Assembly: GCA_963825075.1 (NCBI GenBank)
Contig: CAWGRX010000022.1
Location: 186,001 to 250,000 of the forward strand
DNA length: 64,000 bases
Reading direction: 5' to 3'
From: CAWAVN01 sp963825075
GTDB lineage: Bacteria; Planctomycetota; Planctomycetia; Planctomycetales; Planctomycetaceae
The stretch's first letter is position 1; each line of letters opens with the position of its first letter. The notes under the pieces were generated by a model. That model was not told the origin of the DNA. It saw nothing but the letters and a program-made list of their open reading frames with translations, and did no database searches. The position numbers were made by a program, and so were the translations under genes. Positions 19,972-28,963 of the stretch are shown here, piece by piece.

Positions 19972-20541
19972 ATGCCTCAGATTAGTATGGGCGATATAAA
20001 AAAGGGAATGAAAGTCCTGCTGGAAGGCGAACCTTATGAAATCATCGAGTGCAACTTCCGCAAGCCCGGCAAAGGGCAGGCGATGTACTCGACCAAGCTC
20101 CGCAACTTGATGAAGGGCACGATCCTCGACCGCACCTACCGCTCGGGCGATAGCCTGGAAAGCGCAGACGTGCACCGCAGCGAGGGGCAATATCTCTATC
20201 GCGATGCCCAGGGCTACATCTTCATGGACAACGAAAGCTTCGAGCAGCACACGCTGCCGACGGAATCGGTGGCCGACAAGGTCAAATTCCTCAAAGAAGG
20301 CGACGTGTGCGGGATGCTGTACTGGAATGGGCAGCTGATCGACATGACCCCGCCGCAGCAGGTCATTTTGGAAGTCACCTATACGGAACCCGCCGCCAAG
20401 GGCAACACCGCCACCAACGTCACCAAACCCGCCACCGTGGAAACCGGAGCCGAGGTCCAGGTGCCCGCATTTATTTCCGAGGGCGAAAAGATCAAAATCG
20501 ACGTGGCCACCGGCAGCTACGTCAAACGCGCCCGCGACTGA
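19972..20541 (+). CDS. efp: Translation elongation factor P
   Basis: Relieves ribosome stalling at consecutive prolines by entering between the P and E sites. 189 residues from the ATG at 19972 (MPQISMGDIKKG). This start places the modifiable residue of KPGKGQA exactly at Lys34, the standard position, so the longer frame from 19945 is unlikely. The three OB-like domains are covered: KOW-like N-domain, middle domain (LFYRDAQ-type YLYRDAQGYIFMDN) and C-terminal domain ending ISEGEKIKIDVATGSYVKRA. Lys at 34 implies EpmA-type lysylation or another lysine modification; no modifying enzyme is encoded nearby. DUF1080 follows 34 bases later. Confidence 0.97.
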   Translation: MPQISMGDIKKGMKVLLEGEPYEIIECNFRKPGKGQAMYSTKLRNLMKGTILDRTYRSGDSLESADVHRSEGQYLYRDAQGYIFMDNESFEQHTLPTESVADKVKFLKEGDVCGMLYWNGQLIDMTPPQQVILEVTYTEPAAKGNTATNVTKPATVETGAEVQVPAFISEGEKIKIDVATGSYVKRARD

Positions 20542-20575
20542 CCGCCCCGCTTCCGCATGCTTTCGAGGAGATCCC

Positions 20576-21368
20576 ATGAAATCGTTATCTCGGCTTTTGT
20601 TCTGCGTTCTTTGTCTCGTTTGGCTTGTTCCACAGCTTCAAGCGGAAGACAAAACCGCGGAGGGCGAGTGGATCCAACTGTTCAACGGCAAGAACCTGGA
20701 AGGCTGGATCCCCAAAATCCGCGGCTACGCCGCCGGGGAGAATTACGGAAACACTTTCCGCGTCGAAGACGGCGTGCTCAAGGTGGGGTACGATCAATAC
20801 GACAAGTTCGACGAGAAGTTTGGGCATCTGTTTTATAAGGACAAATTCTCGCATTACATCCTGCGGGCGGAATACCGTTTTACCGGGGAGCAATGTCCCG
20901 GCGGGCCGGGCTGGGCGATTCGCAACAGCGGCCTCATGATCCACGGCCAAAGCCCCGAAAGCATGGGCGAAGGACCAGAAATTTCCCGTGTCGATCGAAG
21001 TCCAACTCCTGGGTGGCTCAGGCTCCGGCAAACGCCCCACCGCGAACCTGTGCACGCCCGGCACCAACGTCGTCATGGACGGGAAACTCATCACCCGCCA
21101 CTGCACGAGTTCCACCTCGAAGACCTATCACGGCGACCAATGGGTCACGGTGGAAGCCGAGGTCCACGGCAGCGGGACCATCACCCAAAAAGTGGGCGGC
21201 GAAACCGTGCTCTCCTACACCAAGCCCCAACTCGACCCGACCGATCCCGACGCCAAGAAACTGATCGTGGGCGACAAGCTGCTGTTGGAAGGCGGCACGA
21301 TTTCTCTCCAATCCGAAAGCCACCCCGTCGAGTTCCGCAAAGTGGAACTGAAGGTGTTGAAGGAATGA
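20576..21368 (+). CDS. DUF1080 (3-keto-disaccharide hydrolase) protein, frameshifted
   Basis: A secreted protein of the DUF1080 family, which adopts a concanavalin-like jelly roll and includes 3-keto-glucoside hydrolases. The signal peptide is residues 1-22 (ending PQLQAE), followed by the typical WIQLFNGKNLEGW. Further family segments are GNTFRVEDGVLKV, HYILRAEYRF, WAIRNSGLMIHGQSPESM and, in the shifted frame, FPVSIEVQLLGG, LCTPGTNV and EFRKVELK. One extra base near 20976 breaks the frame between ESMGEG and KFPVSIEVQ. The span is one base over a multiple of three. The catalytic activity is inferred from the family. Confidence 0.88.
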
Positions 21369-21395
21369 CGGGCTGTAATCCGCCGCCACGTTGAT

Positions 21396-22253
21396 TCACG
21401 GCAGTTCCGGTACGAGAAGCACGCCTTCGCGAAAGGCCGCGAACAAGCTGGCCGCCACCAGATCGGCCGTGGTGCCGGGGTTTCTCAGGTGTCCGTCCGC
21501 TCGCAGCCAATCGTCGAGTTCCTTGAGTTTTTCGATGGCCGGCGGACTTTCGAGTAGTCCGGCATCCAACACCAACCGCGCACGCCGGGCGGATTCTGCC
21601 GCGACTTCCCAGCCGCATTTTCTGGCGATGAGAGTATCGGGAAACTCCGCCATCAGCCGCAGATGGAGTTCGATGATGGTGCGTTCCCAATTTGTTGGAA
21701 AATCGGTAACGCTTGCCAAAAATGGCAATCCGAATTCGAGCGTGATCGGAAAACCAGACGCATACTCTGAGGCGATGCGGTCCCGCTCCGCGGCGAGGTG
21801 CATCATCTCCAAAAGCGAGCCTGTCGGTTCCTTAGAAACATCGCCTTCCGCCACTTCGCCGAGACTGCCGGCTGCGGACAAACGAATCGCCCGGTAAACC
21901 CAGCGGGCGTCTTCAAGGGTCAATCCAGCCAACACGGCGCTGATGCCTTCCGCCAAAGACTGCTCCCTCGGCACCGCGGCCAACGGGGCAAGCAGCAACA
22001 GAATCCCTAAATTGCTATTCGTGCCGACGTGTTCCCGCGTCGCAAACGCGGCTTGATAAATCGTTTCTCCGATGCCGAGGTCTTGAGCCTTCGCCAAGAT
22101 CGGGGCAATCACCTCAGCCGACTGGATGAAATCGTCATACGTCAAATCCGCAAACGAGGCTTCCGGATGCACGTTCCCCGGCTTCCGCGCGGTCGCTTCC
22201 AAAACGCACGCCGCGTTTATCCAATCCGCCATTGGAGAAGGATCGTGGGTCAT
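21396..22253 (-). CDS. Triphosphoribosyl-dephospho-CoA synthase (CitG-like) family protein
   Basis: A 285-residue member of the CitG/MdcB family. In citrate and malonate decarboxylase systems the family makes the prosthetic-group precursor from ATP and dephospho-CoA; homologues of uncertain function also occur near C1-carrier genes. Family motifs: CVLEATARKPGNVHPEASF near residues 16-34, REHVGTNSNLGILLLLAPLA near 76-95 and RNPGTTADLVAASLF near 260-274. No citrate or malonate decarboxylase gene is nearby, so the substrate is open. The ATG at 22253 overlaps the stop of the upstream Uma2 gene (TAATG), implying translational coupling. The call to family is firm; the reaction here is not. Confidence 0.85.
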   Translation of the reverse strand: MTHDPSPMADWINAACVLEATARKPGNVHPEASFADLTYDDFIQSAEVIAPILAKAQDLGIGETIYQAAFATREHVGTNSNLGILLLLAPLAAVPREQSLAEGISAVLAGLTLEDARWVYRAIRLSAAGSLGEVAEGDVSKEPTGSLLEMMHLAAERDRIASEYASGFPITLEFGLPFLASVTDFPTNWERTIIELHLRLMAEFPDTLIARKCGWEVAAESARRARLVLDAGLLESPPAIEKLKELDDWLRADGHLRNPGTTADLVAASLFAAFREGVLLVPELP

Positions 22254-22984
22254 TACGGGGCGGCTTCGGCGAGTTGCTTCACGAAATCCGCATGTTCGCC
22301 GGAAGCCAGCCCCGCCTCCAAAGTGGTCATCATGCGGGGATAGTCTTTCGATAACAGCGCCTCCGCGTGAATCCATAACCCCGGAAAGGTCTCCAGCCGG
22401 CAGAGGTACTCCGCGTCCGGTTGCCGTTCCGCATCGGCGGCCAGGTCGAACCAGCGGAGCTGATTCTCCTGCAAACAGAGCACCAAGTATTCTTGCACTC
22501 CATACCGGCGGTAATCCTCGCGCTTCGCGTGCAAATCCAACGCCCGGCTGCTATGGGCGATCTCGGCAATCAATTCCGGAGGCCCGGCGACATAATCGTC
22601 ATCCGTGGTCGTGGTTTGGCCGCCGCGCTCGGGGAGAATTCGCAGGAGCAAATCCGGCTGCGGTTCGCTGTCTTCGCCCAAGAGAATCGTCGTGTTGTCG
22701 GCACATTCCACGCCCGGCGTGTGGGCTTCGTAGGTGAAAGATAGTGTCCCCAGCGGAAGACGATTGGTCCCGTGCCGGCGTTTGCGCGGCGAGGCCACGT
22801 AAACAATTCCCCCCACAAGCTCGGCGTGAAAATTCGCCGGCATTGCGGCGTAAATGCGATGGAACTCCTCGCGGGAAAAGCGATCCCCCCTGTAGAGTTC
22901 CCCGCGACCGGCGAAGTTCAATGCGGAATCGGACAAAATCACCATCGGCAACTCTAAGGGCTTACGGGCGGTTGGTTCCATCAT
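22253..22984 (-). CDS. Uma2 family (DUF820) restriction-fold protein
   Basis: A 243-residue protein of the Uma2/DUF820 family, a PD-(D/E)xK nuclease fold common in cyanobacteria and planctomycetes. The core is visible as AELVGGIVYVASP, EPQPDLLLRI (acidic metal ligand), PPELIAEIAHSSRALDLHAK and YRRYGVQEYLVL, which supply the usual D, E and K/Q positions. These genes are often present in many copies per genome with no known cellular role, though some are domesticated transposon nucleases. It is translationally coupled to the CitG-like gene downstream. It starts near divergently read PSCyt1 sequence, with 124 bases between them. Confidence 0.88.
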   Translation of the reverse strand: MMEPTARKPLELPMVILSDSALNFAGRGELYRGDRFSREEFHRIYAAMPANFHAELVGGIVYVASPRKRRHGTNRLPLGTLSFTYEAHTPGVECADNTTILLGEDSEPQPDLLLRILPERGGQTTTTDDDYVAGPPELIAEIAHSSRALDLHAKREDYRRYGVQEYLVLCLQENQLRWFDLAADAERQPDAEYLCRLETFPGLWIHAEALLSKDYPRMMTTLEAGLASGEHADFVKQLAEAAP

Positions 22985-23108
22985 AAGTCCCGAGGCGGCC
23001 TGTTCACAAGCGGCTTGGAACTGGCGGACCGATCAAGGATTTGTTATGGTTGGATGAATAGACGCAACCTTCCCGCCTCGATCCCTCCTTCCTGTTTCTG
23101 CCAGCCTT

Positions 23109-25264
23109 ATGAGTAAGACGCTTCACATCTCGCTCTTTGTGTTGAGCCTGGGCGTGCCGGCGGTTGCCGCGGACGATGCCGGGATCGACTTTTTCGAGAG
23201 ACGCATCCGCCCGGTGCTGATTAAAGAGTGTGCCAAGTGCCATTCCGCCAAAGCCCAGGGCGAACTCAAGGGAAATCTCAATCTGGATTTCCGCGAGGGG
23301 TTGCTCACCGGCGGGGATTCCGGCCCGGCCATCGTGCCCGGCAAGCCGGACGAAAGCCTGCTGATCGAAGCCCTCAATTACGACAGCTTCGAGATGCCCC
23401 CCAAAGGCAAACTGGATGCGAAAATCATTGCGGACTTCAAAAAGTGGATCGAAATGGGCGCACCGATCCGCGAAAAGCCAAAGCCGCCAAGCCAACTCCC
23501 GCAAAACCGGAGATCGACTTTGCCCAGGCGAGAAAGTACTGGTCGTTTCAGCCGCCGCGGAAATCTCCACCGCCTGTCGTCAAGCACAGGGAATGGATCA
23601 AGCGGCCGCTGGATGCGTTTGTCCTGAAGCGAATCGAAGACGCGAAACTCACACCCTCGGCACCGGCGGATCGGCGAATTTGGTTGCGGAGGCTGACGTT
23701 TGACCTGACCGGCCTGCCGCCAACGCCGGAAGAAGTCGAGGCTTTCCTCGCGGATGAAACTCCGGATGCAAAACGCAAGGTAGTGGAGCGTTTGCTTACC
23801 TCCGCGCACTATGGCGAGCATTGGGCCAGGATGTGGCTGGACATCGCCCGCTACGCGGAAGACCAGGCCCACATCGTGGGGAACGACAATTCGCTGTGTT
23901 ATCCCAATGCTTATCTGTATCGCGATTGGGTGATCCAGGCCTTGAATGGCGATGTGCCTTACGATCGGTTTGTTCGCCTACAACTCGCCGCCGATTTAAT
24001 GGACAAGGGCGATGAGCAAAACCGCGTGGCGCTGGGATTCATCGGCGTGGGGCCGAAGTATTACCGCCGAAACTCGCCCGAAGTCATGGCCGACGAATGG
24101 GAAGACCGCGTGGACGTGGTCGGCCGGGGTCTGTTGGGGCTGACCGTCGCCTGCGCCCGCTGCCACGACCACAAATACGATCCGATCGAAACCGAAGACT
24201 ATTACGCTCTGGCCGGCGTGTTCGCCAGCACCGACATGTTCAATCAGCCGCTTGAGGATTCTGAAGACGCCTCCAACGCCGACACGGACAAAAAGGGAAA
24301 GAAAGGCAAAACCAAGCCCGAAAACGCCATGCACATCATCAAGGACGACAAGCCGACCGATCTGCCGGTTTACATCCGGGGCGACGTGCACAACAAAGGC
24401 CCGATCGTGAAGCGGCGGTTTTTGCAGATTCTCGATGCGAAGACGACACCGTTTGAAACCGGCAGCGGACGCTTGGAACTCGCCAATGCCATCGCCGACG
24501 CCCAAAACCCGCTGACAGCCCGCGTGATCGTCAACCGCGTGTGGGGGCAGTATTTCGATCAGCCTCTCGTGGCGACGCCCAGCAACTTCGGCACCCTGGG
24601 CGAAGAGCCGACGCATCCCAAGCTGCTCGATGACCTGGCGGTGCGGTTTATGGAGAACGGCTGGTCGCTCAAATGGCTGCACCGGGAAATCGTGCTCTCG
24701 GCGACCTACGGGCAAAACAGCACGGGCAATCCCCAGGCCGAGAAGCTCGATCCCGCCAACCGCTTCCTGGCCCGCATGCCCCGCAAGCGGATGAGCATCG
24801 AACAATGGCGGGATGCGATTCTGTCGGTTTCCGGTGGATTGGATCCCCAGGTCGGCGGGAAGTCGATCGAACCTCAGGATCCGAAGTCCCGCCGGCGGAC
24901 GGTTTACAGCAAAATCAGCCGGCTGGAACTCAACCGCATGCTGGCCCTGTTCGATTATCCCGACCCCAACACCCACAGTGAAAGCCGGGTCGAAACGACC
25001 ACGCCGCTGCAAAAGCTGTTCGCGATGAACAGCCCCTTCATGGTCGCCCAAGCCGAGGCGTTCGCAAAACGGCTGATCGAATCCTCGCCCGAAAACGAAG
25101 ACCGCATCACCCGGGCTTATGAACTTTGCTACAACCGGCCGCCGCGTTTGGAAGAAAAGCAACTCGCCGGGGAGTTTTTCGGCGGGGAACCGGATTCTCT
25201 GGAACGTTGGATGCAATACGCCCAGGTGCTGTTGGCGTCCAACGAGTTGTTGTTTATCGATTAA
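23109..25264 (+). CDS. PSCyt1/DUF1549/DUF1553 secreted cytochrome-like protein, frameshifted
   Basis: A planctomycete-type exported heme protein of about 718 residues. The signal peptide is residues 1-21, then a cytochrome-c-like domain (PSCyt1) with heme motif CAKCH near 39-43 and EMPPKGKL supplying the distal Met region. After a Lys/Pro/Ala linker come DUF1549 (TFDLTGLPPTPEEV, ARYAEDQAH, and a second CARCHDHKYDPIE) and DUF1553 (RVIVNRVWGQYF, SNFGTLGEEPTHP, PRKRMSIEQWRD). The frame breaks in an AAAA run near 23476 inside the linker. These proteins usually pair with DUF1501 proteins, as one does here 290 bases downstream. A role in polysaccharide or sulfated-sugar breakdown is commonly proposed but unproven. 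Confidence 0.92.
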
Positions 25265-25276
25265 GTTCATCCAGAA

Positions 25277-25296
25277 ATTAGCCGCAGGGCTAGCCG
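25277..25296. repeat. REP-like unit interrupted by the MITE, type A
   Basis: ATTAGCCGCAGGGCTAGCCG ends where the MITE begins; GGCGCCCCGGTTC resumes after it at 25446. Together they resemble the uninterrupted palindromes at 19618 and 34935. Confidence 0.6.
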
Positions 25297-25445
25297 TCTA
25301 TTACCCACAAGTCCGAAAAAGGGGATATATCAACAATCACTGATGTTGCAACTCTATGAATCACACAGGGTTGCATCAAGTGTTCGTGTGTATAAATCTC
25401 TGTAAGTCATTGTCAACAAATGGCTTATGACTTGTGGGTAATAGA
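25297..25445 (-). mobile_element. MITE-like element, copy 2 (149 bp)
   Basis: Bounded by TCTATTACCCACAAGTC (25297-25313) and its perfect inverted complement GACTTGTGGGTAATAGA (25429-25445). Its reverse complement aligns with 19688-19837 almost throughout, for example TTGTTGACAATGACTTACAG and CATCAGTGATTGTTGATATA. No coding capacity. The orientation is opposite to copy 1. Confidence 0.88.
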
Positions 25446-25497
25446 GGCGCCCCGGTTCTTGCCGGGCACGGCGTCCACATAGTTCACCGGCGTTTTT

Positions 25498-25534
25498 GAG
25501 ATTAAGATTAAGAGTAGGATTAAGATTAAGATTT
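25498..25534 (+). repeat. ATTAAG-type short repeat in the DUF1501 leader
   Basis: GATTAAGATTAAGAGTAGGA followed by TTAAGATTAAGATTTGA: an imperfect GATTAA hexamer repeat ending about 20 bases before the DUF1501 start codon. Confidence 0.6.
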
Positions 25535-25553
25535 GAATAGAAAGAGGCCTATC

Positions 25554-26972
25554 ATGTTTGACCCTCATTCGACTGGATTCACCCGGCGGCAGATGCTCAA
25601 GCGAGCCGGCGCGGGGTTTGGGATGCTGGGCCTCGCGGGCGCTCTGAGCGACGGGGGCCTTCTTTCCACAGCGGCCGCCGCGAAACCCGATCAACTTCGG
25701 CCGCATTTCGCGCCCAAGGCGAAACGGGTGCTGTATCTGTTTATGAACGGCGCTCCCTCGCATGTGGACACCTTCGACCCCAAGCCCGCCCTCAAAGAGC
25801 ACGAAGGCGAAACGCCCAGCGAGCGCTCCAAAGGCCGGGGCGCGGGATTTATGCCGTCGCCCTTCAAGTTCCAGCCGCACGGCGAGAGCGGCGTGGTGAT
25901 GAGCGAACTGTTCCCGAACCTCTCCCGCCACGCGGACGATTTGTGCATCCTCCGCTCGATGCACACTGATGTTCCAAACCACGAACCGGGCCTGTTGTTG
26001 ATGCACTCCGGGAACATCCAGCCGATTCGGCCGTCGATGGGGTCCTGGCTCTCCTATGGACTGGGGAGCGAGAACAAAAACCTGCCGAGCTTCGTGTGCC
26101 TCTGTCCGGGGTTGCCGGTGGTGGGGCCGCAACTTTGGTCTAATTCGTTTCTGCCGGGCGAGCATCAAGGCATGGCGGTGGACACCAACGACATGGCGGT
26201 GGAAAAACTCGTCGCCAACATCCGCCATCCGCGCTGGGACAGGAGCCAGCAGCGAAAGCAACTCGATCTGTTGGGCCGACTGAACCGCCTGCACGCCGAG
26301 GATCGCGGCGGCGACGATGCGCTCGAATCCCAAATCCAGGCGATGGAAATGGCGTTTGCCATGCAGCGGGAAGCGACCGAGGTGTTCGACATCAGCCGGG
26401 AATCCAAAGCCACGCAGGAAGCCTACGGCAGCAGCGTGTTCGGGCGGTCGTGCCTCTTGGCCCGCCGATTGCTGGAAGCAGACGTTAGATACGTCCAGGT
26501 CTATTACGTCACCAAGGGCGGCAAGCAGCCTTGGGACACGCATTCCAATAACAACGACGGCCACCGCCGATTGTGTGCCGACAGCGACCGCGCCACCGCA
26601 GCGCTCATCGGCGATTTGAAGAGGCGGGGACTTTTGGACGATACGCTGGTGATTTGGGGCGGAGAATTCGGCCGCACGCCTTATGCGCAGATCGACAAGA
26701 ACAACAAAAAGAAAAAGCCCGGCCGCGATCATCACAATACCGGGTTTTCGATGTTCCTCGCCGGCGGCGGAACCAAGGGCGGCTTAATGTACGGAGCGAC
26801 CGACGAGTTCGGCATGCACGCCGTCGAAAACCGCGTCCACGTCCACGACCTGCACGCCACGATTCTGCACCTGATGGGCCTCGATCACGAACGGCTGACC
26901 TACCGCTATTCCGGCCGGGATTTCCGTCTCACCGACGTCCACGGCCGCGTGGTGCACGATGTGATTGCGTAG
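25554..26972 (+). CDS. DUF1501 domain protein with Tat signal
   Basis: A 472-residue member of the DUF1501 family, sulfatase-like proteins frequently encoded next to DUF1549/DUF1553 genes. The start at 25554 is set by AGAGG 7 bases upstream. The N-terminus carries a twin-arginine signal (TRRQMLKRAGAGFGMLGLAG), implying export in folded form. Family segments: RVLYLFMNGAPSHVDTFDPKP, EHEGETPSERS, VPNHEPGLLLMHSG, MGSWLSYGLGSEN, YYVTKGGKQPWDTHSNN, LVIWGGEFGRTPYAQ, GRDHHNTGFSMFLAGGG and a C-terminal HDLHATILHLMGLDHE. The pairing with the upstream heme protein suggests a shared substrate-degrading complex; this is inferred from context. Confidence 0.93.
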   Translation: MFDPHSTGFTRRQMLKRAGAGFGMLGLAGALSDGGLLSTAAAAKPDQLRPHFAPKAKRVLYLFMNGAPSHVDTFDPKPALKEHEGETPSERSKGRGAGFMPSPFKFQPHGESGVVMSELFPNLSRHADDLCILRSMHTDVPNHEPGLLLMHSGNIQPIRPSMGSWLSYGLGSENKNLPSFVCLCPGLPVVGPQLWSNSFLPGEHQGMAVDTNDMAVEKLVANIRHPRWDRSQQRKQLDLLGRLNRLHAEDRGGDDALESQIQAMEMAFAMQREATEVFDISRESKATQEAYGSSVFGRSCLLARRLLEADVRYVQVYYVTKGGKQPWDTHSNNNDGHRRLCADSDRATAALIGDLKRRGLLDDTLVIWGGEFGRTPYAQIDKNNKKKKPGRDHHNTGFSMFLAGGGTKGGLMYGATDEFGMHAVENRVHVHDLHATILHLMGLDHERLTYRYSGRDFRLTDVHGRVVHDVIA

Positions 26973-27030
26973 CTTGGCTGCGGAAAGCGAATCGCCTTCC
27001 AAGTTCGGTCCTCCTGATCACAGCACCGGC

Positions 27031-27228
27031 TCATTCTGTGGGGGCGGTGCCCATCGGCTCGGTTTTGGTTCGCTGGATGGCGTGATACACCTCCTCGCGA
27101 TGCACGGGAATGTCCCGCGGAGCCTCGATCCCCAGACGCACGGTGTCGCCTCGGATTTCCACGATGGTGATGACGATGTTGTCACCAATGATGATTCTCT
27201 CATCCTGTCGGCGTGATAGAACTAACAA
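27031..27228 (-). CDS. csrA: Carbon storage regulator CsrA
   Basis: An RNA-binding global regulator that dimerises and binds GGA motifs in mRNA leaders, blocking or stabilising translation. 65 residues when begun at the TTG at 27228, which gives the canonical LLVLSRRQDERIIIGDNIVI; GGAAAGAG lies just upstream. The ATG at 27255 would add nine residues not found in the family. The core GDTVRLGIEAPRDIPVHREEV contains the conserved RNA-contact region (R..., VHR, E). The C-terminus is slightly extended (RTKTEPMGTAPTE). No flagellar genes are adjacent, unlike in many bacteria. A long non-coding stretch lies upstream. Confidence 0.95.
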   Translation of the reverse strand: MLVLSRRQDERIIIGDNIVITIVEIRGDTVRLGIEAPRDIPVHREEVYHAIQRTKTEPMGTAPTE

Positions 27229-28283
27229 GGGTCTCTTTCCTTCCTTGAGGTCCATGAGGTGGGTGAGGGAGAAAAAGGCGGCAACTGCTACGACCGCCCC
27301 AATGCATCTCTTCCGCGGTAGTGTAAGCAGACGTTTTATCTTCCAACCTTTAGATAATCACAACAGAGACGTCACGCCAAGGTTCAGGCAAAACTTGTCC
27401 CACTTGACAGGCTGTAATCCTTTGTCTGACAATAACTTAAGGAATTTGGAATTATTTTTGCGTCCGCAAAAAGTGTGCAGAACTTGTGGAAGATTCCGGC
27501 AATCCACAAGGTATGCACATTACCCGACAGAGATTTCAGGAATTCTACGCGGCCCGATCCCTTGGGAACACTTGGATTTAGACCAAATTCCGGCGGAAGG
27601 AGCAAAAAAGCGCTTGCATTTGAGCGCCGAGCCGGCTTAAAGTGAAAATAGGGAATCCAAGCAATCAATGAGGCGGCGGCTCACGGGATGGGCCGTCGCC
27701 TTCCGGTCATTTGGGAACTCCACAATCGCAAATAAATAAAGGACGACAGTTCCACCGTCGTCCTCTTCTCGAATCCCTCCTCAAGTGAGTGAGTCTTCCC
27801 TTCCTAGAATTCTCCCCCCATCATAAAAAAATCAATCACCGAATCCCGATGTTTTTGCTTTTCTTGTTCTCCAAGAAAGCGATTTTCCCTTAATTTTCAG
27901 CCCAAAAAAGTTTGGAATATCTCCGAAGTCTGGGCCGGGGTGTCAATAACCTGTGGAGATCCCCGGCTCGTACGCAACGCGGAGAGCGGAGAGCAGAGAC
28001 CCAATCCTGGTCTCAGCTCGTCGTTCAAAGTGCACAATAGTAAACATAGTTTTGGTCGCGGCATATTCTGCGGAAAGAGCGAAGTTTTTTATGGAACACG
28101 AATCTTCGCTAATTAATTCCTGTTCCCTTCTGCAATACCGCCTTTGGAGATGCAGTTTCAATCGAAAAAAATCGCAATTTCCCGCCCCGGCCGGTGGCAG
28201 ATCCCACGAGTTGGCTCTTACAATTCGCCAAATGTCATCCCAATGAAATACTCCCCCTGCACGAAGCGAAAGGACGAACGACC
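27229..28283. other. Gene-free kilobase upstream of csrA and bfr
   Basis: No protein gene can be supported. Visible structures are two adjacent hairpins (27672-27700 and 27740-27764), a half-copy of the 17414 palindrome at 28093, and AT-rich tracts at 27820-27905. Possible RNA gene or long leaders. Confidence 0.5.
27672..27764 (+). other. Two adjacent hairpins, possible structured RNA or terminator
   Basis: GGCGGCGGCTC (27672-27682) pairs with GGGCCGTCGCC (27690-27700), an 11-bp stem with two G-T pairs. AGGACGAC (27740-27747) pairs with GTCGTCCT (27757-27764). Neither is followed by a clear T run. Strand assignment is uncertain. Confidence 0.35.
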
Positions 28284-28769
28284 ATGAAAGGCGACCAAGA
28301 CGTGATCGATGCCCTGAATGCCGGGCTGACAATCGAACTGACGGCCATCAACCAATACTTCATCCAGGCGAAGATGTGCTCCAACTGGGGCTACGAACGG
28401 CTGGCCAAGCATTTTTACGACGAATCCATCGAGGAAATGAAGCATGCGGAATACCTGATCGACCGCATCCTCTTTCTCGACGGAGTCCCGGAAATCGCCC
28501 GCTACGATGTCATCCGGGTGGGGCAGTCCGTCAAGGAGCAGTTGGACAACAGCCTCAGCCTGGAACTCCACGGCGTCGCGACTTACAACGACGGCATCCG
28601 GCTGGCGGCGGACAAGAGAGACAACGGCAGCCGGGAGGTGATGGAGCGGATCCTCAAGGAAACCGAAGAAAGCGTCGACTGGCTCGAAGCCCAGCAGCAC
28701 GTGATCGACACCACGAGCATCGAACTCTATTTGGCCACGCAAGCCGCCGGCTGCGGCGATGACGATTGA
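28284..28769 (+). CDS. bfr: Bacterioferritin with altered ferroxidase site
   Basis: A 161-residue heme-containing ferritin that forms 24-mers and stores iron. With the ATG at 28284 the numbering matches E. coli Bfr: heme ligand Met52 and ferroxidase ligands Glu18, Glu51, His54 and Glu94 are present. Positions 127 and 130, normally Glu and His, are Thr127 and Ser130 (sequence LKETEESVDWLE), so two of six di-iron ligands are missing. Such subunits may rely on a partner subunit or work mainly in heme-mediated iron release. The C-terminus ends AAGCGDDD. The gene faces bfd and their coding regions overlap by 43 bases. GGACG precedes the start. Confidence 0.95.
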   Translation: MKGDQDVIDALNAGLTIELTAINQYFIQAKMCSNWGYERLAKHFYDESIEEMKHAEYLIDRILFLDGVPEIARYDVIRVGQSVKEQLDNSLSLELHGVATYNDGIRLAADKRDNGSREVMERILKETEESVDWLEAQQHVIDTTSIELYLATQAAGCGDDD

Positions 28770-28963
28770 GGACAGCCTTCACCAATCATCGCGTTAATCC
28801 GCCGAACGCAAGCCGTGCAGCCGGTGCCAGCTCCGGTGCCGGCCATCACGCATTGGATGGATTGCACCGCTGCGCTGGAAATCGCGGAACGAACGTCCGA
28901 TTCCGAAACGCCGAGGCAATGGCAGATGATTTTGTCGGTGGATGGGGACATCGCTGTCTTCAT
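28727..28963 (-). CDS. bfd: Bacterioferritin-associated ferredoxin (Bfd-like)
   Basis: A small [2Fe-2S] protein expected to dock on bacterioferritin and pass electrons to its heme for release of stored iron. The cluster ligands are seen as IICHCLGVSESDV (CxC) and, about 32 residues later, GTGCTACVRRI (CxxC), the Bfd arrangement. The start is uncertain: ATG codons lie at 28993, 28969, 28963 and 28951; 28963 has GGAATGGGA in front. The C-terminal tail (GCPQSSSPQPAACVAK) lies inside the convergent bfr gene, so the last 43 bases code on both strands. Function follows from family and neighbour. Confidence 0.85.
   Translation of the reverse strand: MKTAMSPSTDKIICHCLGVSESDVRSAISSAAVQSIQCVMAGTGAGTGCTACVRRINAMIGEGCPQSSSPQPAACVAK

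Noticed and set aside
27404..27440. TTGACA with a possible -10 box as an sRNA promoter
   Set aside because: The spaced -10 (TGACAA) does not match TATAAT, so the pair is not convincing.
27384..27668. Small gene on the minus strand
   Set aside because: No start context, no family resemblance and no support from neighbours.
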